Below are positions 34,061-42,914 of a stretch of 64,000 nucleotides of DNA, in pieces; the first letter of the stretch is position 1, and each line of letters starts with the position of its first letter. The DNA comes from an uncultured Lentisphaerota bacterium (GTDB lineage: Bacteria; Verrucomicrobiota; Kiritimatiellia; CAIQIC01): assembly GCA_903912445.1 (NCBI GenBank), contig CAIWHP010000033.1:1-64000 (forward strand), written 5' to 3'. A program made the translations under genes and the position numbers. A model generated the notes under the pieces. It ran no database searches and was not told the origin of the DNA. It worked only from the letters and a program-made list of their open reading frames with translations.

Positions 34061-37000
34061 GGTTGTTTCTCCTCTATGGGCACGGTGGTGGGCACCGCCG
34101 CAGGCTGGGGTTTGCCGAAGAGCAGCATGTAGACGGCCGGGATCACGAGCAGCGTGAAGGCGGTCGAGACGAACAGCCCGAAGATCAGCGACCAGGCCAG
34201 GCCGCTGAAGATCGGGTCCAGCGTGATCGGCCACGCGCCGAGCATCGCCGCGCCGGCGGTCAGGAAGATCGGGCGAAAGCGGACCGCGCCGGACTCGATG
34301 ATCGCCTGCTGCAGCGGGGTGCCGCGCGCCACGGCGTGCTTGATGAAGTCGATCAGGATGATGCCGTTGCGCACCACGATGCCGGCCAGCGCGATCATGC
34401 CGATCATCGCCGTCGCCGTGAAAAATACCGGGTTCGGGATGCCCATCACCGGCTTGCTGGCGATGACGTTGAGCAGCCAGAAGCCCGGCATGATGCCGAT
34501 CATGGTCAGCGGGATCGACAGCATGATGATCAGCGGCAGCAGGAACGAGGCGGTCTCGTAGACCAGCAAGATGTAGATGCCGGCCAGCGCCACGGAGAAC
34601 GCGATGCCGAGGTCGCGGAAGACATCGATGGTGATCTTCCATTCGCCCTCGCCGCTCCAGTCGGCGTGGATGCCCGCGGGCAGCGGGTTGGCCTTGAAAT
34701 GCTTCTCCAGCGCGAGCACGGCGTAGGCCGGGCCGCGGCCGGCCATCTCGGCCTCCACGAACACAACCCGCTCCTGGTTTTTGTGGAAGATCGTCTTGTC
34801 CTCGATGCGCTCCTCGAAGCGGCCGAGCTCGCCGATCTGGACGAGCTGGCCCGTGCGACCCTTGACGGCGATGGTCTTGAGGCGCTCGACGTCGGAGCGT
34901 GCCGCGCGCGGCAGGCGCAGCACGAGCGGGGTCTCGTTCTGCTCCGCGGCGACGTGCAGGCTGCCGGCGGGCGCGCCGCCGAGGGCGAGGCCGACCGTCT
35001 GGACGATATCCGCGGTGGCGATGCCGTTCAGGCCGGCCTTCTCGCGGTCCACATGGAAGACGAGCTTGCGCAGGTTGTCCTCGACGGTCGTGTCCACATC
35101 CACCACGCCCTCTTCCTGCTTCATCCGCGCCTCGACCGTGCGCGCGGCGGCGATGAGGTCGCCGTAGGTGTGCTGCGGCTGGCCGTAGATCTCGGCGACG
35201 ACGCTGGCGAGCACGGGCGGGCCGGGCGGCATCTCGACGAGCTTGAAGTTGGCCTTGTGCCGCTGTGCGATCTTCGTGATATCGGCGCGCAGCCGCAGCA
35301 CGATGGCGTGGCTGGCCATCTCCCGCTCCTGGCGCGGCAACAGGCTGATGCGCACGTCGGCGACGTGCGGGCCTTGCCGCAGATAGTAGTGGCGGACGAG
35401 GCCGTTGAAATCCATCGGCGAGCTGGCGCCGACCGTCGCGGTGAAGTCGGTGACTTCCGGGACGCTGCGCAGGTATTGCTCGAGGTCGCGCACGGCGGCA
35501 TCGGTGGTCTCGAGCGTGGTGCCCTCGGGCATGTCCACGACGACCTGGAACTCGTTCTTGTTGTCGAACGGCAGCATCTTCAGCGGCACGAGGCCGGTGA
35601 CGATGAGGCCGAGCGAGCCGAGGAAGAGCAGGCCCATCACCCAGAGCAGCGCCTTGCCCTTGCGGGGCGAGGTGACGAACGGGCCGACGATGCGGTTGTA
35701 TATCCGGTAGGTGCGGGTCTGCTGCACGTCGTCCTCGTGCGGGTTGTGGCGGGCGGCGCCGTCCTCGCGCTTGAGCAGCTTGTCGGAGAGCCACGGCGAA
35801 ATCGTCAGCGAGACGATCATCGAGACCAGCATCGCGATCGGGACGTTGACCGCCATCGGCCGCATGTAGGGGCCCATCATGCCGGTGATGAAGAACATCG
35901 GCAGGAAGGCGATGACGATGGCGAGCGTCGCGATGACGATCGGCGGCAGCACCTCGGTCATCGCCGCCAGGATGGCCTGGCCGCGCGGCAGCCGGCGCAT
36001 CACCAGGTGGCGGTGGATGTTCTCGACGCCGACGATGGGGTCATCCACCAGCAGGCCCAGGGTCAGGATCAGCGCGAACAGCGTCACGCGGTTGATCGTG
36101 TAGCCCAGCAGGTAGTTCACCAGCAGCGTCAGCGCGTAGGTGATCGGCACCGCGATCGCGACGATCAGGCCGACCCGCCAGTTCATCACGAGCCAGATCA
36201 GCGCGATGACGGTGATGATGGCCTCGAGCAGGCCCTCGACCAGGCCGTTGACTTTTTCGTTGGCCGTCTCGCCATAGTTGCGCGTCAGACGGACCTCGAC
36301 GCCGTCGGGGATGATGTTGCCGCGCAGCTCCTCCAGCGTGTGCTCGACATCCCGCGACACCCAGACCGCGTTGCTGCCCTTCTTCTTGGCGATGGCGATG
36401 GTCACGGCGGCTTTGCTGGTCTCTGACTGCTGCCCTCTGACCTCTGGCTTGGCGGCCGGGCCGAACCCGAAGCGCGTATAGGTCGCGGCCTCCTCGGGGC
36501 CATCCTCGACGCGCGCAACGTCGCGCAGGTAGACCGGGCGGTCGCCGTGCAGGCCGACGAGCAGGTTGCGGACCTCCCGCGCGTTGCGCAGGAAGTCGCC
36601 CGTCTCGACCGTGGCGACGGCGTTGTGTTGTTCGAACGTGCCGCTGGCCATCTGCGTGTTGGCCATCTTCAGCGCGCCGGCGAGTTCCAGCGCGGACAGG
36701 CCGTGCGCCGCGAGCCGCTCGGGGTCCAGATAGACGTGGACCACGCGCCGTTCCCCGCCGTGGATGGTCACCTGCGAGCTGTTCGGGATGTGCTGCAGCT
36801 TGGCCGTGACCTCCTCGGCCACGCGCCGGAGCTGGTGCGTGTCATAGCGGTCGCTGTAGAGCGCCGCCGTCACGATGGGCACATCGTCGATTTCGATCGG
36901 TTTGACCACCCAGCCGGCGATGCCGGGGGTGACCTTGTCCATGTTCTGCGAGATCTTGTTGTAGAGCTTCACCAGGCTCTTCTCGCGGTCCTCGCCGACG

Positions 37001-37308
37001 AAGAACCGCACGGTGACCACGGCCTGGCCGGGCTGGCTCATGGAATAGACGTATTCCACGCCGTCCACCTGGTAGAGCATGCGCTCGAGCCGCGAGGCGA
37101 CGAGCTTCTCGACCTCCTCGGCGCTGCCGCCGGGATAGCTCACCAGCACATCGGCCAGCGGCACGACGATCTGCGGCTCCTCCTCGCGCGGGGTGGCGAT
37201 CAGGGCGATCGCGCCGGCGAGCAGGCTGATGATCAGCAGCAGGATGGCGAGGTTGCCCTTGAGGAAGGCTTCGATCAGTCCGGAAAATATGGAACGTTTT
37301 TCTTCCAT
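34057..37308 (-). CDS. RND-family multidrug/metal efflux transporter
   Basis: A 1083-residue inner-membrane pump of the AcrB/CusA superfamily. It has twelve predicted helices in two sets of six separated by large periplasmic loops. The TM4 proton-relay aspartates are in LGLLVDDPIVGVENIHRH, and the second half repeats the arrangement (TATAMIGMIALAGIVVRNGIILIDF). AAGGAG is 8 bases before the ATG at 37308. Residues around EVRGQQSETS (coding 36421-36446) look like a repeat insertion. It is encoded with an adaptor and an outer-membrane factor. The substrate is unknown. Confidence 0.95.
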   Translation of the reverse strand: MEEKRSIFSGLIEAFLKGNLAILLLIISLLAGAIALIATPREEEPQIVVPLADVLVSYPGGSAEEVEKLVASRLERMLYQVDGVEYVYSMSQPGQAVVTVRFFVGEDREKSLVKLYNKISQNMDKVTPGIAGWVVKPIEIDDVPIVTAALYSDRYDTHQLRRVAEEVTAKLQHIPNSSQVTIHGGERRVVHVYLDPERLAAHGLSALELAGALKMANTQMASGTFEQHNAVATVETGDFLRNAREVRNLLVGLHGDRPVYLRDVARVEDGPEEAATYTRFGFGPAAKPEVRGQQSETSKAAVTIAIAKKKGSNAVWVSRDVEHTLEELRGNIIPDGVEVRLTRNYGETANEKVNGLVEGLLEAIITVIALIWLVMNWRVGLIVAIAVPITYALTLLVNYLLGYTINRVTLFALILTLGLLVDDPIVGVENIHRHLVMRRLPRGQAILAAMTEVLPPIVIATLAIVIAFLPMFFITGMMGPYMRPMAVNVPIAMLVSMIVSLTISPWLSDKLLKREDGAARHNPHEDDVQQTRTYRIYNRIVGPFVTSPRKGKALLWVMGLLFLGSLGLIVTGLVPLKMLPFDNKNEFQVVVDMPEGTTLETTDAAVRDLEQYLRSVPEVTDFTATVGASSPMDFNGLVRHYYLRQGPHVADVRISLLPRQEREMASHAIVLRLRADITKIAQRHKANFKLVEMPPGPPVLASVVAEIYGQPQHTYGDLIAAARTVEARMKQEEGVVDVDTTVEDNLRKLVFHVDREKAGLNGIATADIVQTVGLALGGAPAGSLHVAAEQNETPLVLRLPRAARSDVERLKTIAVKGRTGQLVQIGELGRFEERIEDKTIFHKNQERVVFVEAEMAGRGPAYAVLALEKHFKANPLPAGIHADWSGEGEWKITIDVFRDLGIAFSVALAGIYILLVYETASFLLPLIIMLSIPLTMIGIMPGFWLLNVIASKPVMGIPNPVFFTATAMIGMIALAGIVVRNGIILIDFIKHAVARGTPLQQAIIESGAVRFRPIFLTAGAAMLGAWPITLDPIFSGLAWSLIFGLFVSTAFTLLVIPAVYMLLFGKPQPAAVPTTVPIEEKQP

Positions 37309-37313
37309 GGGGC

Positions 37314-38315
37314 TCACTCCTTCGCCGTTGCCAGGACCACATCGCCGCTGTTCAGGCCCGCCAGGATTTCAACGCGCCCCTCCGCGGCCGGCCCGGTCTT
37401 CACCAGGCGGCGCAGCACGCGGTTGTTTTCCACGACCTGCGTCATCTCCAGCTGGCCCATGTGCAGGATCGCCGCCGCCGGCAACAGCACGGCCGGACGC
37501 GGCGTTTCCTCGACCGCGAGCCGCCCGAAGGTGCCCGGCAACACATCGCCCTTCGCGCCCTCGAGCTGGATCTTCACCTTGCGCGTGCGGCTCAAGGCGT
37601 CCACCTCGCTGACGATCTCCGTCACCGTGCCGCGGAGGCTGCGGTCGGGATGCTCCAGCTTCACGTCCACCTGGGTGTGGAGCGGGAGCTTGCCGATCAG
37701 CCGCGCCGGCACCGGCGCTTCCAGCCGCATCCGTTGCGGGTCGAACATGGTCAGCAGCAACTGGCCGGGATTCGCCAGGTCGCCCGCCTCGATGCGGCGG
37801 TCGGTGATGACGCCGGCCATCGGCGCCTTGATCACGGCGTAGCTCAGCATCACCTTCACGGCATCGGCCTGCGCCTGCGCCCCGTGGAAGGCGTTCTCGG
37901 CGGACGACAGCGCCTGCTCGGTGGTCGCCTTCTCGCGGTACAGCTGCTGCGCCCGCTGGAATTCCTTCTCCGCCTGCCGCAGTTGCGCCTCGGCCCCGGC
38001 AAGCTGCTCGCGCAGGTCGCGGTCGTCGAGGACGACCAGCGTCTGGCCTTGCGTCACCACGCTGCCGGCGGCGACGTTGATCTCCTTCACGTAGGCGCTC
38101 AAGCGCGCGCTCACATGGATGACGCGCTCCGAGCCGACCGTGCCGACGATCTCGATGCGCGGCGCGACCGGTTCGCTCTTCACCGTGATGACCGCCGCGC
38201 CGGCGGGCAGGGGTGCACCGCGTTCGACCTCCACCGCATCGCCGGGCCCGGTCTTCTTCGAGCACGCCGTCAGCATCATGGCCGCCATCACCACTGTAGG
38301 TATTCTCAAGTTCAT
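37314..38315 (-). CDS. RND periplasmic adaptor lipoprotein
   Basis: A 333-residue membrane-fusion protein with a lipobox ending MMLTAC, a barrel-sandwich domain (VSARLSAYVKEINVAAGSVV), a coiled-coil hairpin (residues about 95-155, EQLAGAEAQLRQAEKEFQRAQ) and a C-terminal beta domain. It bridges the RND pump and the outer-membrane channel. Its stop is 5 bases before the pump start. Confidence 0.93.
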   Translation of the reverse strand: MNLRIPTVVMAAMMLTACSKKTGPGDAVEVERGAPLPAGAAVITVKSEPVAPRIEIVGTVGSERVIHVSARLSAYVKEINVAAGSVVTQGQTLVVLDDRDLREQLAGAEAQLRQAEKEFQRAQQLYREKATTEQALSSAENAFHGAQAQADAVKVMLSYAVIKAPMAGVITDRRIEAGDLANPGQLLLTMFDPQRMRLEAPVPARLIGKLPLHTQVDVKLEHPDRSLRGTVTEIVSEVDALSRTRKVKIQLEGAKGDVLPGTFGRLAVEETPRPAVLLPAAAILHMGQLEMTQVVENNRVLRRLVKTGPAAEGRVEILAGLNSGDVVLATAKE

Positions 38316-38347
38316 TTCATTTTCCTTTCAGATATCAAGTTTCAGTT

Positions 38348-39751
38348 TTACTTCACGAGCTCTCCGCGCGCCCGCTTCAGGTTGCTCTGGGCCACCAGCA
38401 GGTCGTAATAGGCCGCCGTGCTGCGCGAGCGCGTCGCGGTCAGGCCGACCTGCGCGGTCAGCAGATCCGTCACGTCCGCCGCGCCCTGGCGGTAGCGCTC
38501 GCTGGTGATGCGCAGGGCCTCCTCGGCGCTGACGACGCTGTGCTGGGTCACGGCCAGCCGCTCCCAGGCCTCGCTGCCGGCGAGCTGCGCCTGCCGCAGG
38601 TCGAGCCGCAGGTTGTTGAGGGCCTTCTGGGCCACGGCCTTGGCCGCCGCGGCGCGCGCCTTGGCCTCCGCCGCCGCGCCGGACTGCCGGAAACCGGTGA
38701 AGAGGTCCCATTCGGCCACCGCGCCGACGAAGTAGCTGCGCTGGAAATCCGTGTTCGCCGCGCTGTCCCAGTCGGCCGAGCCGAACGCGCTCAGCGTCGG
38801 CCAGTTTTCGCGCTCCGTCTTGCGTTGCATTTTCTCCTGGGCCTGCGCGGCGAGCTGGGCGGCCTCCAGTTCCGGCCGCGCCTCGACCGCGTCGAGGTTC
38901 GGCTCGATCACCGGGGCCTGCAGTGCCTCGTCCTTCGGCGCCGCCTCCGGCAGGGCCGTTGCCGAGACCAGGTCGCGGCCGATGGCCGTGTTCAGCGCGG
39001 CGAGCGCGAGCAGGGCGCCGTGCCGCGCGCGGATCAGGTCCTCGCGCGCCTCGGCCAGCTGGACCTCCAGCGTGAGCGCATCGGATTTCATCGCGGAGCC
39101 GGCCCTCAGGCGCTCGTTTGCGACGCGCAGGCCCTCGGCGAGCGACGCGGCGCTCTCCTCGCGCACCTGCACGAACGCCTGCGCCTGCAGGACGCCGTAG
39201 TAGGCGCGCGTGACCTGGTGCACCAGCTCGTTGTCAAGCGCGCGCTTGCCGGCGGCCTCGGCCCGGGCGCCGAGCTTTGCGGCGGCGTGCTGGTAGCAGC
39301 GTTGCCCCGCGTCGAGCAGGCGGACCTTGGCGCCGACGCTGTTGCGCCAGTTGTCCACGTCCCCGGGCTGGTTGAAATCGTTCTGCAGCGAGGCGGTGCG
39401 CTGGTTGAGCTGCATGAAGAACGCCTGCGGCGGGTTGTCGGTGCGCGCGAGGGTGCTGGAGACCGTCACGGTGGGATACCAGGCCGAGGCCGCCTGCCGG
39501 ACGGCCTCACGGGCCGCGGCGATGCGGGCCTCCGCCGCCTGCGCGTCGGGGTTCGCCTCGAGCGCCGCGCGGATGCACGCGTCGAGCGTCACCGCGCGCG
39601 CCGGCGTCAGCAGCAGCGCCAGCGCGCAGCCGAGGGCTCCAAAGGCTGGAAACGCGGACCGGCGCTTATGACCGGGCCTGGAAATAGGGGCGTCGCCAGG
39701 GTTCACGGTTTGGCAACGGTTCTTTAGTCTTGGTCCTGGTAGTGTTTTCAC
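38348..39751 (-). CDS. Outer-membrane efflux factor (TolC/CusC type)
   Basis: A 467-residue exported protein with a long basic n-region (HKRRSAFPAFG) and a signal helix (ALGCALALLLTPARA). Two OEP repeats contain the helical hairpins LDACIRAALEANPDAQAAEARI and VAQKALNNLRLDLRQAQ. A GTG start at 39751 was chosen, as GGAG lies 5 bases before it and it overlaps the ArsR stop (GTGA at 39748-39751); a second GTG at 39706 is possible. It completes the tripartite pump with the two genes downstream. Confidence 0.9.
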   Translation of the reverse strand: MKTLPGPRLKNRCQTVNPGDAPISRPGHKRRSAFPAFGALGCALALLLTPARAVTLDACIRAALEANPDAQAAEARIAAAREAVRQAASAWYPTVTVSSTLARTDNPPQAFFMQLNQRTASLQNDFNQPGDVDNWRNSVGAKVRLLDAGQRCYQHAAAKLGARAEAAGKRALDNELVHQVTRAYYGVLQAQAFVQVREESAASLAEGLRVANERLRAGSAMKSDALTLEVQLAEAREDLIRARHGALLALAALNTAIGRDLVSATALPEAAPKDEALQAPVIEPNLDAVEARPELEAAQLAAQAQEKMQRKTERENWPTLSAFGSADWDSAANTDFQRSYFVGAVAEWDLFTGFRQSGAAAEAKARAAAAKAVAQKALNNLRLDLRQAQLAGSEAWERLAVTQHSVVSAEEALRITSERYRQGAADVTDLLTAQVGLTATRSRSTAAYYDLLVAQSNLKRARGELVK

Positions 39752-40068
39752 TTGGTCTCCTTTTTGCAGCACATGCAGTGCAGCACCTTGACGGCGCGGC
39801 GGTCGGCCACGCTGTACCAGACTTCCTTGCCGCGGCGGTCGGCCTGCACGAGGCCGGCGCGCTTCATGTGGTTGAGGTGCTGCGAGAGGGCGCCCTGGGC
39901 CTGGCCGAGGTCGGCCATGAGCTCGTGGACGGGCGCGGCGCCGCCGCGCTCGAGGCGGCCGACGATGCGCAGCCGGTCGGGGTGCGCCAGCAGGCGCAGC
40001 ACCGCTGCCAGCCGCGCCAGCGCCGCCGGGGCCGGCAGGCCGGGGCACTTGGATGGTTTCGTTTTCAT
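39748..40068 (-). CDS. ArsR-family HTH regulator with cysteine-rich C-terminus
   Basis: A 106-residue winged-helix regulator. The helix-turn-helix LGQAQGALSQHLNHMKRAGLVQADRRGKEVWYSV is unmistakable. Cysteines are at residue 8 (KCPG) and at the end (LHCMCCKKETK), which could bind metal or react with persulfide. It is the first gene of the pump cluster and is likely to derepress it when the cysteines are modified (inference). ATG 40068 has no ribosome site; TTG 40077 is an alternative. It is divergent from the phosphoesterase gene. Confidence 0.9.
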   Translation of the reverse strand: MKTKPSKCPGLPAPAALARLAAVLRLLAHPDRLRIVGRLERGGAAPVHELMADLGQAQGALSQHLNHMKRAGLVQADRRGKEVWYSVADRRAVKVLHCMCCKKETK

Positions 40069-40079
40069 GGGAATCAAAG

Positions 40080-40103
40080 TATCATGATAATATAATATGT
40101 CAA
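40080..40103 (-). promoter_or_regulatory. AT-rich operator/promoter region before the ArsR gene
   Basis: A 10-bp palindrome TATCATGATA (40080-40089) and, on the minus strand, TTGACA (40103-40098) lie in the only AT-rich stretch of the region. ArsR proteins bind AT-rich palindromes, so this may be the operator. A fitting -10 box is not clear. Confidence 0.4.
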
Positions 40104-40187
40104 GCGGCCGCCGCCGGGGTGCCCCCGCGGTTGCCGCTTGACGCGGGGCGGGGGGCTGTGGTTAATCGGCGCCACAGGAACACGACC

Positions 40188-42716
40188 ATGAAAATCATGC
40201 CGTTTGCGCTGCTGCTCGCCGCCGGCCTCGCCGGGGCGCCTGACCTCCCCGCCGCCGAATGGCCCGGCGCCAAGCCGGACGGCGCGACGCTGCTGCCGAA
40301 CATGTGGTCGCTCAGGCCGGCGGGCCGCCAAATCCCGCTGGGCGACTTCCCGGTGAATATCGCGCTGCATCCGGGCGGGCGGTTTGCCGCCGTCCTGCAC
40401 GCCGGCCATGGCAAGCACACGCTGGCGATCTTGGACCTGCCGGGCGAATCCGTCGTGACCAACCAGCCGGTCGGCGAGGCGTGGTATGGCCTGGCGTTCT
40501 CGCGCGACGGGAGCCGGCTGTTCGTCAGCGGGTCCAGCTCCGAGGAGCTGCAGACCTTCGCGTTCGCCGAGGGCGCGCTCTCCCAGCACAAAAGGATCCC
40601 CTTGCGCCCGGCGAAGGAGCGCGGCATTCCGGCCGGCATGGCTGTGACGCGCGACGGCAAGACGGCCTACGTGGCTAACGTCTGGGGGCACCGCGTCAGC
40701 GTCGTGGACCTGGAGAGCGCCACGAGCGTCGATATCGCGCTGACCCCCTCCAAGCCCGCCATCGTGACCAAGCTGCCCAAGCCCTCGGCCGACCCGGACC
40801 TCGCGGCGGCGGAGAAGCGGCAGCAGCAGTTGCGCGATGCCGCGCAGGCCGACGATCCCTTTCCCTACACGTGCCTGCTGGATGAACAACGCGGGCGGCT
40901 CTACGTCTCGCTCTGGGCCCAGGCGGCGGTGGCGGTCATTGACCTCAAGACCCGGGCCGTGGTCGCGCGCTGGCCGACGCAGGAGCACCCCAACGAGCTG
41001 CTCCTCACGCGCGACGGGCAGCGGCTGTTTGTGGCGAATGCGAACCGCAACAGCGTGACGGTCTTCGACTGCGGCACGGGTCGCGCGAGCGAGACGCTTG
41101 TTGCCACGCTGACGCCGGACGCGCCGCCGGGCAACACGCCCAACAGCCTCGCGCTGACGCCCGACGAGGGACTGCTGTTCGTGGCGAATGCGAATGTGAA
41201 CAACGTCGCCGTCTTTGACGTGAGCGTGCCGGGCCACAGCCGCTCGCTGGGCTTCATTCCGTCCGGGTGGTATCCGACGTCGGTCCGGGTGTCGTTGGAC
41301 GGCCAGCAGTTGTTCATTGCCAACGGCAAGGGCGGCACGTCGTTCGCGAACCCGCGCGGGCCGCAGCCGATCAAGGTGGCGGGCGCCTCGACGGCCGAAT
41401 ACATCGGCGGCCTGATGAAGGGCACCTTCGGCATCGTCGATCTGCCGCGGAAGCGCCCCGACCTCGAGGCCGCGCTGCGGGGTTGGACGGCGACCGCGCA
41501 GGCGTGCGCCCCCACGGGCGCCGCGCGCGCGCCGACGAACCTGCCGCCGGTCAAGTACTGCATCTATGTCATCAAGGAAAACCGCACCTACGACCAGGTC
41601 TTCGGCGACATCAAGGAAGGCAACGGCGACCCGCAGCTCTGCATCTTCCCCGAAAAAGTGACGCCGAATACCCATGCACTGGCTCGTGATTTTGTATTGC
41701 TCGACAACTTCTACTGCGAGGGCGAGGTCAGCGCCGACGGCCACGAATGGACGATGGGCGCCTACGCGACGGACTTCGTGGAAAAGTTCTGGCCGCTGTC
41801 CTACGGCCACGGCAAGAGCGGCAAGTTTCCCTACCCGAGCGAGGGCGGCCAGCCGATCGCCACGCCGGCCGGGGGCTACCTGTGGGACAAGGCGGCCGAG
41901 GCCCAGGTGAGCTATCGCAGCTACGGCGAGTTCTGCGCCAACATCGGCAAGGGCGGCACCGGCAAGCTGGCCAAGGCGAAGGTCCCCGCGCTCGTCGGTC
42001 ACATTGACGAGTACTACCGCGGGTTCGACATGGAATATCCCGACTGCAAACGCGTCGCGCATTTCGCCGGTGAGCTGAAGAAATTCGAGGCGGCCGGCGA
42101 GATGCCGCGCCTGCAGGTCGTCCGCCTCGGCAACGATCACACCTACGGCACCTCGGCCGGCAAGCTCACGCCGACCGCGATGGTCGCGGAGAACGACCTG
42201 GCGGTCGGCCAGTTCGTCGAGCTGCTGTCGCATTCCAAATTCTGGTCGCAGACCGCGGTTTTCGTGATCCAGGACGATGCGCAGAACGGCCCCGACCATG
42301 TCGATGCGCACCGCACCGTGGCGCTGTGCATCAGCCCCTATACCCGCGGGCGCGGCAAGGATTCCACGATGTATTCGACGTGCTCGATGCTCCGCACGAT
42401 GGAACTGCTGCTGGGGCTCAAGCCGATGTCGCAGTTCGATGCCTCCGCCACGCCGATGACCGCCGCGTTCCGCGCCACGGCCGACCACACGCCGTTTGTC
42501 GCGAAGCCGGCCAACGTTTCGCTCACCGACAGAAATTCGCCCCTGGCCTGGGGTGCCAAGGAAGCGGCCAAGATGAATTTCGCCAAGGAAGATGCCGCCG
42601 ATGATCTGTTGTTGAACGAGATGGTCTGGCGCAGCGTCCGCGGCCCCGACTCGCCCATGCCCGCCCCCGTCCGCGCCGCCTTCGTCTTCTCGGCGGCCAG
42701 CGATGACGACGATTGA
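40188..42716 (+). CDS. Secreted beta-propeller-phosphoesterase fusion
   Basis: An 842-residue exported protein. After the signal peptide (ALLLAAGLAGAPDLPAAE), residues about 50-430 form a YVTN/lactonase-like beta-propeller: repeated blades such as DGSRLFVSGSSS, DGKTAYVANVWGHRVSVVDL, DGQRLFVANANRNSVTVFD, EGLLFVANANVNNVAVFD. Residues about 460-840 are a phosphoesterase of the acid phosphatase/phospholipase C type: KENRTYDQVFGD near 465-475, GEVSADGHEWTMGAY, NDHTYGTSAGK, and DDAQNGPDHVDAHRT. AGGA is 8 bases before the ATG. The substrate is unknown; phospholipid or phosphate esters outside the cytoplasm are plausible. Confidence 0.88.
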   Translation: MKIMPFALLLAAGLAGAPDLPAAEWPGAKPDGATLLPNMWSLRPAGRQIPLGDFPVNIALHPGGRFAAVLHAGHGKHTLAILDLPGESVVTNQPVGEAWYGLAFSRDGSRLFVSGSSSEELQTFAFAEGALSQHKRIPLRPAKERGIPAGMAVTRDGKTAYVANVWGHRVSVVDLESATSVDIALTPSKPAIVTKLPKPSADPDLAAAEKRQQQLRDAAQADDPFPYTCLLDEQRGRLYVSLWAQAAVAVIDLKTRAVVARWPTQEHPNELLLTRDGQRLFVANANRNSVTVFDCGTGRASETLVATLTPDAPPGNTPNSLALTPDEGLLFVANANVNNVAVFDVSVPGHSRSLGFIPSGWYPTSVRVSLDGQQLFIANGKGGTSFANPRGPQPIKVAGASTAEYIGGLMKGTFGIVDLPRKRPDLEAALRGWTATAQACAPTGAARAPTNLPPVKYCIYVIKENRTYDQVFGDIKEGNGDPQLCIFPEKVTPNTHALARDFVLLDNFYCEGEVSADGHEWTMGAYATDFVEKFWPLSYGHGKSGKFPYPSEGGQPIATPAGGYLWDKAAEAQVSYRSYGEFCANIGKGGTGKLAKAKVPALVGHIDEYYRGFDMEYPDCKRVAHFAGELKKFEAAGEMPRLQVVRLGNDHTYGTSAGKLTPTAMVAENDLAVGQFVELLSHSKFWSQTAVFVIQDDAQNGPDHVDAHRTVALCISPYTRGRGKDSTMYSTCSMLRTMELLLGLKPMSQFDASATPMTAAFRATADHTPFVAKPANVSLTDRNSPLAWGAKEAAKMNFAKEDAADDLLLNEMVWRSVRGPDSPMPAPVRAAFVFSAASDDDD

Positions 42717-42734
42717 GCGCGAGCTTTCGACCCT

Positions 42735-42899
42735 GTAGCGGCGATCTGCGCTCGCCGACGGCGGTCACAGACCGCCTTTGTAGAAAGGATTTATCTCGGT
42801 AAGGTGGGATGTTGTGAGGGGTGCGCCGGGTCGGAGACCCGGCCTACAATATCCATCGTGCTTTGCCGGGCAGCTGTAGGCCGAGTCTCCGACTCGGCG
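42735..42899. repeat. Cluster of GTAG-headed REP/BIME palindromes
   Basis: At 42735 GTAGCGGCGATCTGCGCTCG starts a hairpin, followed by GGCGGTCACAGACCGCC. At 42825-42847 and 42875-42899 two palindromes (GCCGGGTCGGAGACCCGGC and GCCGAGTCTCCGACTCGGC) are in opposite orientation, each with GTAG at the inner end. The pair is a typical BIME. It lies between the convergent phosphoesterase and SDR genes. Confidence 0.85.
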
Positions 42900-42914
42900 T
42901 CTGCTGCATGTCGC

